Source: Colius striatus
Lineage: Eukaryota; Chordata; Aves; Coliiformes; Coliidae
DNA length: 64,000 nt
Assembly (NCBI RefSeq): GCF_028858725.1
Contig: NC_084790.1
Coordinates: forward strand, 8,048,669 to 8,112,668
Direction: 5' to 3'
The notes under the pieces are model-generated. The model ran no database searches. It saw only the letters and a list, made by a program, of their open reading frames with translations, and had not been told where the DNA came from. This document shows positions 12,572 through 25,974 of the stretch, in pieces. Every line of letters begins with the position of its first letter. Position 1 is the first letter of the stretch. The position numbers and the translations under genes were made by a program.

Positions 12572-13094
12572 ATGAAATTAGGGATACTTTATGCCTTGTT
12601 TATTTTGTGGTTTCATCTAGATGCATCAGGTTTTAAAATGCTTTCAGTCTTAGAAATATCCTCATCCTTGAAAGAAAGGTATAATTCAATTTTTCCATGT
12701 AAGTATATATCCATCTATTTAATATATTCCCTCAAGATAAATACTCTTCTGAATCTATTTTCTTCTGTTTATTAACCCTTTATCTTCAGATATTATGCTG
12801 ACCTTTAGGCTGTTAAAATATTTAAATTATTTACAAAATCTCTTACTTATCTCAGTAGCATCCCAGAGAGATCTGTCTATTTCATAGACTTCAATAGGAA
12901 ATCCCCTTATCCTTCACCAGTCATGCTTTACTGTGCACGGAGTAGTTGCAAGTTCTCTGTAAATGTAAAATTCCCAGATTATAAATTTTTAAAGATATCT
13001 CTGCTTGCAAATCTAGCAGCTTTGCCAAAAAGAAGGGAACTGCTTTAGTGTGTCTCCTTCCATGTTTCTGCCTTTTCTTTTTTCCATTTTTCAG
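12572..13094. other. Non-coding DNA, nothing recognised
   Basis: AT-rich unique sequence that ends in a long pyrimidine tract at about 13053-13092, leading to the acceptor described in the next entry. Confidence 0.5.
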
Positions 13095-13298
13095 TATCAC
13101 TGGTATTATCACTTCCATTTTGGCTTCTTACAGCTACCAGTCCAAGTCAGAGAATTTACAACAACAGTGGTGGATTTGAGTAGGAGAGGGTTTTATTTAT
13201 GGCTGGCACAAACATGGGAAAAATTTATACCATGCAACACATTTAAGCCTTGTGTCTTCCCTTTTGACATGATATTAATTTTATGGAACTATTTAAAG
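13095..13298 (+). CDS. Exon-like open frame with very strong acceptor, unknown protein
   Basis: A long polypyrimidine tract (about 13053-13092, interrupted by few purines) ends in CAG at 13094. The next 204 bp are open in frame 0 for exactly 68 codons and end at AAAG|GTATCT (13298/13299), so the segment could be spliced without changing frame. The translation starts YHWYYHFHFG and ends MILILWNYLK. It is rich in aromatic residues, which is unusual and may argue against a real protein. I do not recognise any domain. A pseudo-exon in an intron is the main alternative. Confidence 0.17.
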
Positions 13299-14430
13299 GT
13301 ATCTTACGCAGACTCCATCATTTTTTTTCTACAGATACTTGCCCAATTTTAATCTTTTTAGTGATACCTATAACTCCTTATCTTCTAATAACTTTTCTAT
13401 GGATGTTAGGATGTGCAGCTTTACAGTGAAAAGAAATTTCAAGGCAGACAATGAAATTCTATGCAAACACTTTTTATTCTTATTACTCATCTTTTGTAAG
13501 AGAGAGATCAGAGTCTTTTTTCTGACAGGAGAATGTGTTTGTTTTCTGCAGTACCACAGTTGGGTTCTAAACACTGATGCATTATTGTGCATGCAACCAA
13601 GAAGCAACATAGGGATGTTAAAAGATTGCTGGTGACTATGTGATGTAGAAGTAGTAGGTATAGCTTTTATTTAACTGTGATTTGTATGAGTGTAGGATAA
13701 AAATGAGCCAGGCCTAAAGTCATTTTGTGCTTGACCTCTCATTATTATGTGAGGTGTGCTTGACCTCTCTTCTTATGCTCATAAAAATCTTAACGTAGTC
13801 ATTACAACCACTTAATCTCTTCCCCTGAAGTGACTCAGTTACTAAAAAATCTGGTAAGTAGATAGAAAAAGCATACTATTACAAGATGTCCACGTCTGTC
13901 TTCAGCCATATTTGTGACTGTTTCAGATATTTCAGAAAGAGAAAAACTGGTGCTTAGGATGAGATAGACATTGTAAGTGCCAGCTGCAGCAGACATTGTA
14001 GGTTTTATGGTCCTAGGGGTCTTCATAATTTCTAAATCTGTCATTTGTTTTAAAAATACTGAATAATTAAACCCATTTCAATACATTTTCAACAATTTAT
14101 CCTTTTCATATTTGATCCCAGAATAAAGCTCACATGATACTCCACAAACATGGAATGAGAATATGATTTGCCTTGAGCAGAAATATAGAATTAGAATTAA
14201 AAAAAAAAAGAAAAGAGAAACATTGCACCAACTTTGGCTTCATAGTCTGATTTATTGTAATAAGCAACATTTTAAAAATTTATTTGGCACCTCTTTATGC
14301 AGAAATTATTCTTTTTCTTTGTTCTGATTTCTAAAAACAAAAAGTGCATTACCAGGAGTTCCAATACAGCATGAACTATTACATTTTTTAGGGCTATTGC
14401 TGCTTCAGATCTAAACTAATCAGAGGATAG
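13299..14430. other. Non-coding DNA with a short tandem duplication
   Basis: No gene is seen. A 14-bp word, GTGCTTGACCTCTC, occurs at 13727-13740 and again at 13756-13769, a 29-bp period. Confidence 0.5.
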
Positions 14431-14431
14431 A

Positions 14432-14830
14432 GATTACAGACTCACAGATGACAGAATGATTGGGTTGGAAGGGACCTCTAAAGATCATCTAGTCCAGCCC
14501 CCTGCTAAAGCAGGTTCCCCTCGATTAGGTCACACAGAAACATGTCCAGGCAGGTTTGGAAACCTCCAGAGGAGGAGACTCCACACTCTCCCTGGGCAGC
14601 CTGTGCCAGGGCTCCCTCACTCTCACAGCAAAGAAATTTTTCCTTATGTTCCAGAGAAACTTCCTATGTTCCAGTTTGCACCCATTACACCTTGTCCTGT
14701 CACTGAGCACTACAGAAAAAAGGACTGACCCCAGCCTATTGACACCTGCCCTTTAGATACTCATAAGTGTTGTTAAGGCCTCTCCTCAGTCATCTCTTAC
14801 CCAGGCTAAAAAAAATTATTCCTCTTTCAA
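14432..14830 (-). mobile_element. CR1 LINE 3' fragment, minus strand
   Basis: It begins on the plus strand with the reverse complement of a CR1 3' end ('attgggttggaagggacctc', 'atcatctagtccagcccc'). It continues through 'actctccctgggcagcctgt' to the region near 14790-14830, where similarity fades. It is 5'-truncated and non-coding; the short open frames over it are shadows of the repeat. Confidence 0.92.
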
Positions 14831-17800
14831 AAGCTGAAAATTACATTAATTGATATGCATTTTGCCAGATGCAGTAGGCTTCACCTATATCTGTTTTTTT
14901 GGGCGTCTTCCAAATCTTCAGATATGATATCTGGATGACATAGATTTTATTGGCTTTATTTGGTATATTTGGTGGATAAGGGAGAGGAAACATTAAAAAA
15001 CATATCTATTCCTTATATATATTCCTGTCATGAGAAGATTTCTGAGATTTCAAAAATGTTCCCATCCCCCACCAAGATGAAATCCAAACCTTTTAAAGTT
15101 CATCACACAGAGACATGAAGCCAGGAGCCTGGCAGGTGGGGATTTTACTCGTACATGGGAGACCCTTCCTCTGTCACTCTCTCATGTCTCCTGTGAGTCA
15201 TTTGAATTTGAAAGATACAGACTGTCCCACAGTGACACTTTCTTTCTCCTGTATTTAGGAATTAATAAATTCCTCACTGAATTGCTGTATTACAGTCCAA
15301 TGGAGTGCTGCACCTCGTTCCTTGTTCTCCCCACATCCCCGACCAAAGTGGCAGCAGGGGTGTGATCCTTGGTTCTTGCTGGCAAAGGCCAACTTTTTTA
15401 ACTGTCTGAGGTATTTTCTTATTTCCAGATTTGAGATGTGTTTCCTGTTGAAAATGATGTAAAAGTGGGTATATATCTATAGAAAGTTTTACCAAATTGG
15501 TGTTTTCTGCATCAGTAAAAGTTGTGAACATATGTCTTCACGACTTTCCTGGTTGCAGATCTATGCACGTAATCCCAAGAAAGTTTCCAGTTCCAAAAAT
15601 CAGTGGGAATAAATATCATTTAGATGATAGCAACAACAAACCTGCACGCGTCAATAGATTTTACATGTCTCTAGTATTTGCATGGTGTTACTGTTTTGTT
15701 ACAAGTCTTTTTCATCAGCCGTCTCCTTCCTGCATTCCTGACATCACATAAATCTTACACCACAAGACAGCCTTTTTGCTTTATCTGTTGAATAATGCCA
15801 TCCTTAGTTTATGTGCCCTACAAAACAATGCCAGAAGAAAGTTTGGCAAGTAATTTGCCAAATGTTATTCTCACCACTCTGTTAGGCAACTTCACTGGAG
15901 TATACATAAAATGTATATTAGATGTATTGTGCCTAGATCATTTAAGTTTTATCGTATTATATTCATGTTTGGTGAGGGTTTTTTGGGCCACAAGGTTTTG
16001 GCTATTGCAACATTAACAGATTAATGAAAAATAATGCATTTATATTAAATAAAGGAAAATTCCTCAGTCACTGCTTGCATTAGTAAAGCCAGTATTATAA
16101 TTTAAATTACTCTGTTGGGTGAATTTGAAAACTAGAGCCTCATAATCTTTAAAACAATATTTGTACAACTTTTTAGCTTTCCAAAAGAATGTCAGAATGG
16201 AAACAGTTACATCAAATACGAGGTATATTAACATGTTTCAACATGCAATATTTCTGTTTAATCAACCCCCTATTTAGCAAGTATCCTAAATATGTATCTT
16301 GAATTATAAATACTGTTTACAGGTAAAAGATTTCCATGTGTATACACATGTTGAGCAAATTAATGAACATTATTTTAAAATGTATTTAATACACAGCTTT
16401 ATAAACTTTTAATAAGTGCTTTCCTAAAGAAGATTTATGTATCAGAGCTCAGCATGCTATTCTGTAGAGCCACTAGTCTATATAATGGGTCTAAACCAGA
16501 TGAAATTTGCTTTTGTTTATTCGTCTTTTTCAAATTAACAACAGTTTAAGAGGTGTCCTGAACTAAGCAGCAAAAGGTCTTTGCCAGCTTATTAAGGAGA
16601 GGTATTGGGGAATTTCTTCTAGCTCTCTCCCTTACCTTGGTCGCTAGATATTTATCTGCATGACTGATTTCCAGTATTTTCAGTCCTCTTTTCACTTACC
16701 CTTCTCTTAGGATTTGTGACTTTTTCATTTCTGGATGTAAATATTAGTTACACTGATATCAGTAATATCATCCTGCATGGAATGAACTGGAGAAAATTAC
16801 TGGGTTTTTTAGTTCCAAATATAAACAAATTGTTTCTTTCTTTGTTTGTTTCACATGAACTTTTCTGCAAAGGATTGCAATACAGCAGTGAAAGACCAAA
16901 ATGGCTAAGAATGAAGCATACTGTAGGCAGAGATTCTGTTTATGTATCTTCATCTCCGCTGCATTTGTTTATTCACCTGTTTGCTAGTCTGAAATTGATT
17001 TGTTAGACTATGTAGATTATTCTTCTCTGAGATGGTATCTCTGCATCAATTTCTTATTGCATTTTCAGTCTGGCCCTTGTAATCCTTGCAAGAGGGTTAT
17101 ACAACCAGTTGCTAAGTTTTGAAAATAAAGTAAGAAGCAGCTGCTAGGCTTGTTGAATTTGTTTGTTTGTTTCTCACAATGGAAACCAGCCAGTTTATCC
17201 TGGACTTTCTGTCTCTTATTTTTGGCATATTCTTTCCCAATTTTTACTATTAAAGAATTCATCCTGACTCAGCATTAGCCATTAATAGTCTTGCCTTTTA
17301 GTGCACAGTTTCCATATAGTTGCCTTTCAAGAATGAACTTCAGAGTTGAAAAAACATACTGTAGATTTCATTATAGTACAGATGTTTTGTTTTGTTTTTT
17401 TTTAAAGACACATAGACACTATTCACATGCTGTTCATTATTGAAGGGACCACATTTACCCTGTGTCAGACAGGGAAATGAAGTACTGATGTGCAGTTACA
17501 GTTGTCTGATTTGGGCTCATTTACTTCCCTATTTCAGCTATTAAAAGTTACAGTCACTTTGATTTTTCTACAAGTGCTTTCGTTCACTAGCAGGAGCTTT
17601 TGACACATGTCAGAAGAGCCATGACTGCTGCAGTCCAAGCAAGGGAATTTTCCACTGCCAAAGCTGTGAGCTGGACAGGAGTCCAGGACACTCAGGGAAT
17701 CCCACCTCTCCCACCACCAAGACTGGGACACTTTGGTCATCAAATACACCTTCCAAGGGAGCCCTGCTGAAGAGCATATAGTCATGCCAGGAGATATACC

Positions 17801-18480
17801 CACTGAAAGTCAAATGGGTATCTTCTGGTGGCAGCAGAATTGTGTTGAAGCATATGTAGGTGTCTCTTTAATACCAATAAAAGATAATTATCTTACTTGT
17901 GTATGATACTGGGATTATATTCCCCGTTATGTGGTTTTTCCTTGTGTACCATCTTGTGATATTCTATATTGGATTGTTGTCAGCATTTTCCATAAGGCAC
18001 TCTCTCCTTTTGAGACAGTGTGTAAATGTACTATCTTCAAAGATTATTTAAATTGCAGGCTGAAGGTTTAGAATATGTAAAATGCCAAAATTAAGGTCAT
18101 CTGAGCAATTTAAAGCCAACCCGCAACAGTACAGGTATGGCCTCCTTCACTTGAGTCACTACCAGACAAACGCAGTTGAGCAGCTTGCAGAGCCGGGAGC
18201 AGCTTGCTTAGTGCTGTCACTGGCATTTGTCTACAATTCTCTGTCACACCACATAGAAATATCCTGATACTGTCTTTAGTTACATGAATGCGTAGTAGTC
18301 AGAGCCAGATGCAGCTGCATTGTGCGTGACGAGGGACAACTGTGCCATATGGGACAGCACTAATGATGGGACTAATCTGTCTTTGGTAGGGCTGCCTGCT
18401 AGAATTTCTATAGGTGTGAAGGAGATGTGGTGTTTGCCTGCCATCTGAGGTGGCCCCACATGGTATGGTGAAACAGGGTG
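14831..18480. other. Non-coding DNA, nothing recognised
   Basis: This is unique AT-rich sequence with no repeat I can name. About 16020-16440 is especially AT-rich, with ATGCAT and TTAAAT words. The minus-strand frame at 17534-17813 is somewhat richer in G and C than its surroundings, but no domain is recognised. Confidence 0.5.
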
Positions 18481-18483
18481 AAA

Positions 18484-18800
18484 CAAGAAGAAGCTGAGAG
18501 CGCTGGGACTGCTCAGCCTAGGGAAGAAAAGGCTAGACCTTATCTGTGAGTATGGGCTGAGAGAGTAAAGATGATGGTCTCCTCAGTGGTGCCCAGTGGC
18601 AGGAGCAGAGGAAATAGGCACAACAGGAATGCAGAAATTCTGTCTGAACTTAAGAAAGCCTCTTTTTGCTACAAGGGTAGTCAAACTTTGGACCAAGTTG
18701 CCCAAAGAAGTAATAAAGTGTCTGTCCTTGGAGATAATCCAACAGGACGCAGCCCTGAACATCCTGTTTCAAGTGGCCCTTCTCTAGATGGCACCTGTGA
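18484..18800 (+). mobile_element. Degraded CR1 LINE fragment
   Basis: It has old-CR1 motifs in order: 'ctgctcagcctagggaagaa' at about 18510, then 'tctgtctgaacttaagaaag', 'actttggaccaagttgccca', 'tgtccttggagataatccaa' and 'gaacatcctgtttcaagtgg'. It is highly diverged and has no octamer tail. Confidence 0.72.
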
Positions 18801-20925
18801 TATCCCAGGACAAGGCATGCTTAGTCCTCACAAGGATTCTGGCCACAGGCAGGCAGGAGTAATTTTCTTTTTTGTATGAATTTGAAAGAATGTAAGATTT
18901 TTCAGCAGCCCATCATTTGCTCAAATTTGAATAAAACCTTTTGATATCAATAATTCCTGTCTCTCCTAAATGTTCTCCTTGGACTGCACATCGTTATCTG
19001 CAAGTTATGAACTGAGTGGAATACTTCTAAGAGAAATAAAATTAATATTTTTTACAAATTCAGTGCATCGAGAAAATAATATGTGTTTCCAAAAAATTCA
19101 TCTTCATATGCTAGCTCCATAGCCCCTTCTTAACAAATGGAGGAAGTTTCTTGTTGACAAAATATGATTTTTTATATTGCTAAACCACAAAGCTGTCAAA
19201 TTATCAAATATAATTTCTCAGCAGATATAGCTTGTGCTTGCATTTACAGAAAATACATATGCCCCAGTATCCACCTTTGAAAGCTTAATCCTTTAAAGTA
19301 TTTATATTGGGCTTTCAGTATTCATTATGGTAAGCCTTTGTAAATTGAAATAAAAAGGGAAGAGGTTGAGAGAGGGAACAAATAGTCCATGACCTGAAGA
19401 GCAGGATATTTTAAATAAATACATTTTTGTTTCTTAGCATATACCACGTAATCACACACAAGTAAAACTTAACATTTACTGAATGGAAATCTTATCAGTA
19501 CTGTGGTCATCCTTTTGTGAATTCAGGCTTCTCAATTTTCTTGGAAAATTATATTAATGCTCAAAATAAATAATTTCATATGATGATGACCAAGTTATTT
19601 TAAATTATTGGAAATACTAAATTATTTGAATATTTACCTCCAAGCACTTGGCTTAGACACAGTGTTATTGATCTCCTTCTTCCATAAAATTGGCCATCTT
19701 GAATGCCTGCATCACTGCTTTATTACTCGCATGAGCATATAGATGTTTGCTATATGTGTATGTATTTGAAATCTTATATGCCTTTGCACAATCAAGCATA
19801 TAGTGTTCTTAATTCAGAGAGTCTGATAAGCAACTTCATGGATGCACTAGAGATTTTTTGGGATAGTGTAAAAGAACAAGAACAAGACACACTTTGCAGG
19901 AAATAAGATTTATAAAAATTATTTCTGTGGCTGTTGTTATAAAGAAATAATTCTTTGTGAGTTAACTTTGCTTAAGGTTCTAAGCAGTTACGCTAAAGGA
20001 GAACATGCTTTGGCCCAAATCTGAGTAAGACCAGCAAATTGAGACTGTGTAAATTATCATTACTAGGTTTTGGGGATTTTTCTTTAACTTAATTAAAAAG
20101 CAACATTCAAAAATCAAAATGTTTTGTACTAAACATAAAATACTTCACACATATTTGGTTATCTGAAAAGCTAAAAATATTAGTTTGGGTTAAAAATCCC
20201 TAAATTTGTGAAAATTAAAAAATATATATTTCATCTTGAAGTATTGTATTGAATAAAAATTTACATCATTTACTTAAAAAGAAGTTGAAATCAAATGCTT
20301 TCACAATGAATTTAAATCTGTAAAGCTCACCCTAATTAGAAGTACTTGACAATTGGCAGATCATTTAAAGTCTGCCCTGTTATTCAAGATCTTTCAGATG
20401 AATTTTTTCACCAATTCAGGCTTCATCTTGCAAAATCATTCTAGGATCCTGCTGATAGATGTGTATCTCTATAGAATTTTTATTCTTTATGCATTCCATC
20501 ATATAATTCTCACTAGAATCTACTCAGATATAGTAATATGTCCCTGTTATAAGAAGACACATACTCTGTGACTGGATGTGAGGTTGTAGGATGCCAGAAG
20601 GACAAGGTCTGGGACAGGAGAATCCTCATGGGAATTCAGATACCGTTTACCAAGAGGAATACTAGTGGTTTAGATCAGTGTGGGAGAAAACTGTTAGAAA
20701 TCTGTGATTTTTCTTTTTGTAACTCTTTCTTACTTTAGGATTTATGCAAACTAAAATCCCAAATTGCTTTTGGGAGTAAATATCTAGGTGTTCAAAACTT
20801 TGGGTTTCATTTTACTCTAATGTTCATCTACTAACAGCTTGCCTCTCTAAGAAATGTATAACTAGTCTTCTGTTAATAGTTTAGTACATTGCCTTTATCA
20901 GTCTGTATTGTTATCTAGAAATGTC
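18801..20925. other. Non-coding DNA, nothing recognised
   Basis: AT-rich unique sequence. No repeat, RNA gene or exon can be supported. Confidence 0.5.
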
Positions 20926-20970
20926 ATATATATATATACACACACACACATATGCATACATATATATATG
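20926..20970. repeat. (TA)n/(CA)n compound microsatellite
   Basis: ATATATAT is followed by CACACACACA and then CATATATATATG. Confidence 0.9.
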
Positions 20971-21319
20971 TTTTCTCACTTAAGTTGGAAACATTTTCAT
21001 TAAGGTCATCTTTCTGTTTTTTATGACATATTATCTATGACATCAACATCATTGTGATGTAAATGCTGTTGAACCTAGAGTAGCAGTATAAAAGTTCTGT
21101 AAAAAACAGGGAATCTCAGAAAACTGAACATCAAATTAAAGAGACATCCTGCTGCTGCTGGGTCAGCATGAGCCTAATTCTCTGAAATGTCCAATGCGGT
21201 TAAGAAGGAGTTGTAAGTACGCACTGAAAAAAATGGAAATTTAACTTAATGAGTTTTTAACAGAACCAACTGAAATGTTGAGGATATAGATCTTCCCAAT
21301 TTTCTATTGTGTTAGATTT

Positions 21320-21363
21320 GGGGGGGGGGGGGGGGTTAAATAAATTTAAAAAAAAAAAAAAAA
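21320..21363. repeat. G16 and A16 homopolymer pair
   Basis: A run of 16 G (21320-21335) is separated by TTAAATAAATTT from a run of 16 A (21348-21363). The length of each run should be treated as uncertain, because such runs are prone to sequencing and replication slippage. Confidence 0.95.
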
Positions 21364-22030
21364 CAAAAAACCAACTTCAGAGAAAGCTTCACCCATTGTG
21401 ATATATTCCCACTGACTGTAGCTCATGGCTTGGTGCTGAAGAGGCTTGATTCACTGTTTTTCAAAGATGTCAGAGGCTGGGTAAAAACTGGGTAAATACT
21501 ACCTCTCCTTTTTTAGTGCAGCTAGAAGTTGTCTCAAATTTTTGCTCTCTGCCTTCTGCTGCCCTTGACAACATCTTTCTGTGTTCTTGCCCTGGAAAAG
21601 GATCTTTCATCATTCTATTCCAACACTTGTGAAGTTTCTATTTCAGTTCAAAACTTCTTCAATATCCTTCTAATGCCTTAACTTCATAGCTGGGACAGGT
21701 TAACCTGTGACTCAGAGCTCTATTCTCTTCTCTTCTTGTGACATACTTTCTGAAATGTTTCCCATATACTGATTTCTTCAGTGCATTGAAATGCTGCCTG
21801 TTCTTTTTGTTTGCTCTTTGGAAGCAGGTGCATAACTCTGTTGATCTCTTAGCTGTGTCTCCACTTTTTTTTTTTTCTGTCTCTCTCATTCTTGTAGCAT
21901 ATAGATATTTAAGAACATAAATAGTATTTCTTATGGTGTTGACCTTTATATTCTCTAGGAAGTAAATTAATTTATCAATGGGGAAAATTCTGGGAGGGCA
22001 TTTTTCATGGTACTTGTGTATATGTAAGAG

Positions 22031-22105
22031 CTTCTGCAGGAGAGATGGACTAGATATTCTCTAAAGGTCCCTTCCAACCCTACCATTCCGTGATTCTATG
22101 AAATT
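22031..22105 (+). mobile_element. Short CR1 LINE 3' terminus
   Basis: It reads 'ctgcaggagagatggactag', 'aaggtcccttccaaccctac' and 'attccgtgattctatgaa'. Only the last 75 bp of a CR1 are present, an extreme 5' truncation. Confidence 0.88.
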
Positions 22106-24255
22106 TTCAGGTGTGATTTCTTTCAGAATATAACAAATGACAATGATGTTCATATAGATTGTTCTGACAATACAACTTTGCACTACAGGGGAATATTGTT
22201 TATTTTGAATAAAAACAAGTGAACAGTTTTGCATTAGGTCAACCTAGAGACATTGTCCCAGTTGGTGTGATTTCAGGGTGACTATCTCTACAAGAACATT
22301 TTAATGCCTTGATTCATTCCTCTGAATCTTGTTCAATAGTGCGGTAGTTGTGTATTTGATGACTGCCTGTGTCCTGCTTTTTTAAATGTCCTTCGGGGCA
22401 GTATGTGTTTAGTAGAAAAATTAAAGAAAGATTAAAAAGGCTAAGAAGTTTACTACACAAATGACTGGCATTTTTGAATGGTTATTATTTAAGGAGTTAA
22501 AATGTTAGTTGCAGTCTTAAATAAATTATTTTAACCAAATGCAATCTGATTAAAATACCAGAGACTTATCTTTTAATTTAATACTAGCATTATAAAAATA
22601 AAACATTACCCTCTGCCCCCTAATAGAAAAATTTTTCAAGACTTGAGATTATGGATAAACATTGGATTTAGTTGGCTGCTTAACATTGATGTAAAATGAA
22701 TTTCTTGGTCTACGATTTCTCATGTTACAAAAAGTGTATTTACAACTGAAATATGAAGTAAAACTTACAGAGATGTCTATTCTTCTATTACTTAAGTATG
22801 ACAAACAAGTTACCAGCTGCTGAGATTTCTTGTCTCATGGTGAAGTATAACATGCTAGACACTGATAAAACAATTGTTTCACTCCTTGCAAGAGCTTAAT
22901 TCACAGCTGTGTGACTGATGAACTTCAGGAAGCAAAAATGTAATTCATTAAAATATTTCATGAGCTGATAGCAAGATATTATGTTTTATGTAACCATGAT
23001 TGCTCTACCCATTGCAGCTCAGTGTAGAGAACATTACTGACTTTATTGACAGTATTCAAATAAATTTAAATGTACAAGTCGGTTTTGAATTACAATAAAC
23101 ATTTACATGTACATTTAAGTGTATTGATTGACCATACAAAATTTCAACAACCATACAAAAATACAAAACTTCATGTATTTTTCCATCTCAGATATAAATA
23201 TGGCAGTATAATCCAGTACAAACGGATAACGGTTGTTTGAAACAAAAGTACTTTAATTCGGTAAAGGTCCTGTACATGTACAAGAATACTATGTGTGATG
23301 ATGATAAAAACAAAACAGCAAAACACCTGTCTCTGCTTTGTCGCTTCCTTCTTTCTCTGTCAACGGCTGGCAAAACCATGGTCACTTTCATGTAGGGGAG
23401 AGATTAATGTGTCGCAAAATATAGTCCTGTACACCTGTTTATATAAATGGATGTATTCAAGCAAATTATGAGCAAGGTTAGCACATTGCTAAGGAAACCT
23501 GAGCTGCAACTATTGGACCTCCTTGGGGCACAGCATACTTCTCCCCTTGCTCTTTGTTAGCATGTACATACACAAGCCAAGCCTCTCTTGCCTCTTATTT
23601 ATGAGGAGAAATAGAAGGCCTCCCAGTACCAGTTATCTTCTTTGACCTCATGATCTAAGGTCTAGGCCAACCAACAGAAACCTTCAGTGATTCCTGCATT
23701 TATCTGTGCTGATACCTTCTGCTGCATCTATCCAAAAAATATACTGATAGGGTTTTCCCTTGGTCAGCCACGTGCAACACTGAAAGAAACCACATACAAA
23801 AAAGAGTTAGTAGGCAATTTGCTTCAAGTCCACACAGTGTGTCATCCACATTCTTTGTATTTCAGCATCTTTTGAAAACATTTCAAATGCTGAATTCTGT
23901 AAGCACACAAGTAATATTGGCGTGAAATCTTGCAATGCAACACTTAAGATTACAAAGGTGATGAAAATTTAAATATTTCTTTTAAAAGAATAATGAACTG
24001 AAAGTTTATGGAAACTTGGACTTATTATGGTTATATGAACTAAGCAAAATGTAGATGGGGATATGATGGATTGGCTCAGATAATTCCAGTACCCTTTGGA
24101 AATGCTGATTTTATTTGATTTTCCAGGACATAGCCAGACTAAAATAAAATATATGCCACTTATGTATTTGGAAATTTCTCTAAGACTAATAATTTGAAAC
24201 AACAGAGGTGTGCAGATTGGCTGCTCAACTGAGGAAGTTTGCATTTTGAAAGTAA
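22106..24255. other. Non-coding DNA, nothing certain
   Basis: 22440-22990 is AT-rich unique sequence. 23020-23530 keeps several CpGs and has TTTATT (a minus-strand AATAAA) at 23041, which could mark the 3' end of a minus-strand transcript. No reading frame in it is convincing. Confidence 0.35.
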
Positions 24256-24259
24256 TTCA

Positions 24260-25974
24260 TGATGTCTGAGGATGCAGAGAAGGCCGAAGTACTGAATGCC
24301 TTCTTTGCTTCAGTCTTTATGGCCAAGACTGACCCTCGGGAAGCCCAGTTGAGCAAGGATAACAGGATGGCCAGGACAGCAGAGGACTTGCCCTGGGTGG
24401 AAGAGGAAGAGGTTAAAGACTTGTTGGCCAAGCTTAAGGCTCATAAGACAATGGGTCCTGATGGGATGCATCCTAGAGTGCGGAGGGAGCTGGCTGATGT
24501 GATTGCAAAGCCCCTCTCCATCATTTTTGAACAATCATGGAGGACAGGCAAGATGCCTGAGGATGGTAGAAAGACCAATGTCACCCCAGTCTTCAAAAGG
24601 GCAAGAAGAATGACCCATGAAACTAGAGGCCGGTCAGCCTCACATCCATCCCTGTAAAAGTGATGGAACAACTCATCCTGAATGTTATCACTGAACATAT
24701 GAAGGATAAGAGAGTTATCAAGGGGAGTCAACATGACTTCACCAAGGGGAAATCCTGTTTGACCAACCTGATAGCCTTCTATGACTGCATAACTGGCTGG
24801 CTAGATGAGGGGAGTGCAGTGGATGTCATCTACCTTGACTTCAGCAAGGCTTTTGACACTGTCTCCATAACATCCTCATCAGAAAGCTCAAGCAGTGTGG
24901 CTTGGATGAGTGGACAGTGAGGTGGATCAAAAGCTGGCTGAATGACAGAGCCCAGAGGGTGGTGATCAATGGCACAGAATCGAGTTGGAGGCCTGTGGCC
25001 AGTGGAGTTCCACAGGGATCGGTTCTGGGGCCAGTCTTGTTCCATGTTTTCATCAATGACCTGGATTGAGGGGACAGAGTGTACCCTCAGCAAGTTGGTT
25101 GATGACACCAAACTGGGAGGACTGGCTGATTCCCCAGAAGGCTGTGCTGCCATTCAGTGGGATCTCGACTGGCTTGAGAGTTGGGCAGAGAGGAACCTCA
25201 TGAGGTTCAACAAGGACAAGTGCAGAGTCCTGCATCTGGGAAGGAACAACCCCATGCACCAGTACAGGCTGGGGGTCAAACTGCTGAAGAGCAGCTCTGC
25301 AGAGAGAGACCTGGGAGTCCTGATTGATAATAAACTAAACATGAGCCAGCAATGTGCCCTTGTGGCCAAGAAGGCCAATGGCATCCTGGGAGTATCAAGA
25401 AGAGTGTGGCCAGCAGGTCAAGGGAGGTTCTTCTCCCTCTCTCCTCTGCCCTGGTGAGGCCTCATCTGGAGTCCTGTGTCCAGTTCTGGGCTCCTCAGCT
25501 CAAGAGGGACAGGGAACTGCTGGAGAGAGTCCAGTGCAGGGCCATCAAGATGATCAAGGGTATAGAACATCTTCCTTATGAGGAAAGGCTGCGGGAACTG
25601 GGGCTGTTCAGTCTGGAGGAGACTGAGGGGAGATCTTATTAACATTTATAAATATCTAAAGGGTGGGTGTCAGGAGGTTGGGGCATCCCTTTTTTTCTAT
25701 AGTAGCTAGTAACAGGACAAGGGGTAAAGGGATGAAGCTGGAACACAAAAAGTTCCACTTAAACATAAGAAAAAACTATTTCACTGTGAGGTGAGGGAGC
25801 CCTGGCACAGGCTGCCCAGAGGGGTTGTGGAGTCTCCTTCCTTGGAGGTCTTCAGGACCTGCCTGGACATGTTCCTATGCAACTTGATCTAGGTGAACCT
25901 GCTTCTGCAGGGGGGTTGGACTGGATGATCTGTAAAGGTCCCTTCCAACCCCTACCATTCTATGATTCTGTGTT
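24260..25974 (+). mobile_element. CR1 LINE, 5'-truncated, with decayed reverse transcriptase
   Basis: This is the longest CR1 in the window. It starts inside ORF2 just upstream of the reverse-transcriptase domain; ORF1 and the endonuclease are absent. The first frame (24259-24657) shows the CR1 motif KTMGPDGMHPRV and a following KPLSII.FEQSW-like block. A second frame, shifted relative to the first, carries the catalytic motif A (YLDFSKAFD, 24831-24857). After a stop at about 24918, the same frame resumes with LVDDTKLGG, the motif C position, at 25098-25118, where the family usually has ADD. From about 25980 back to 25460 lie the ORF2 end, the 3' UTR and the terminal ATTCTATG units (25955-25974). 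Frameshift and stops make it inactive. Confidence 0.95.

Noticed and set aside
24969..25457. 162-codon ORF
   Set aside because: It is part of the CR1 reverse-transcriptase region and 3' portion, not a host gene.
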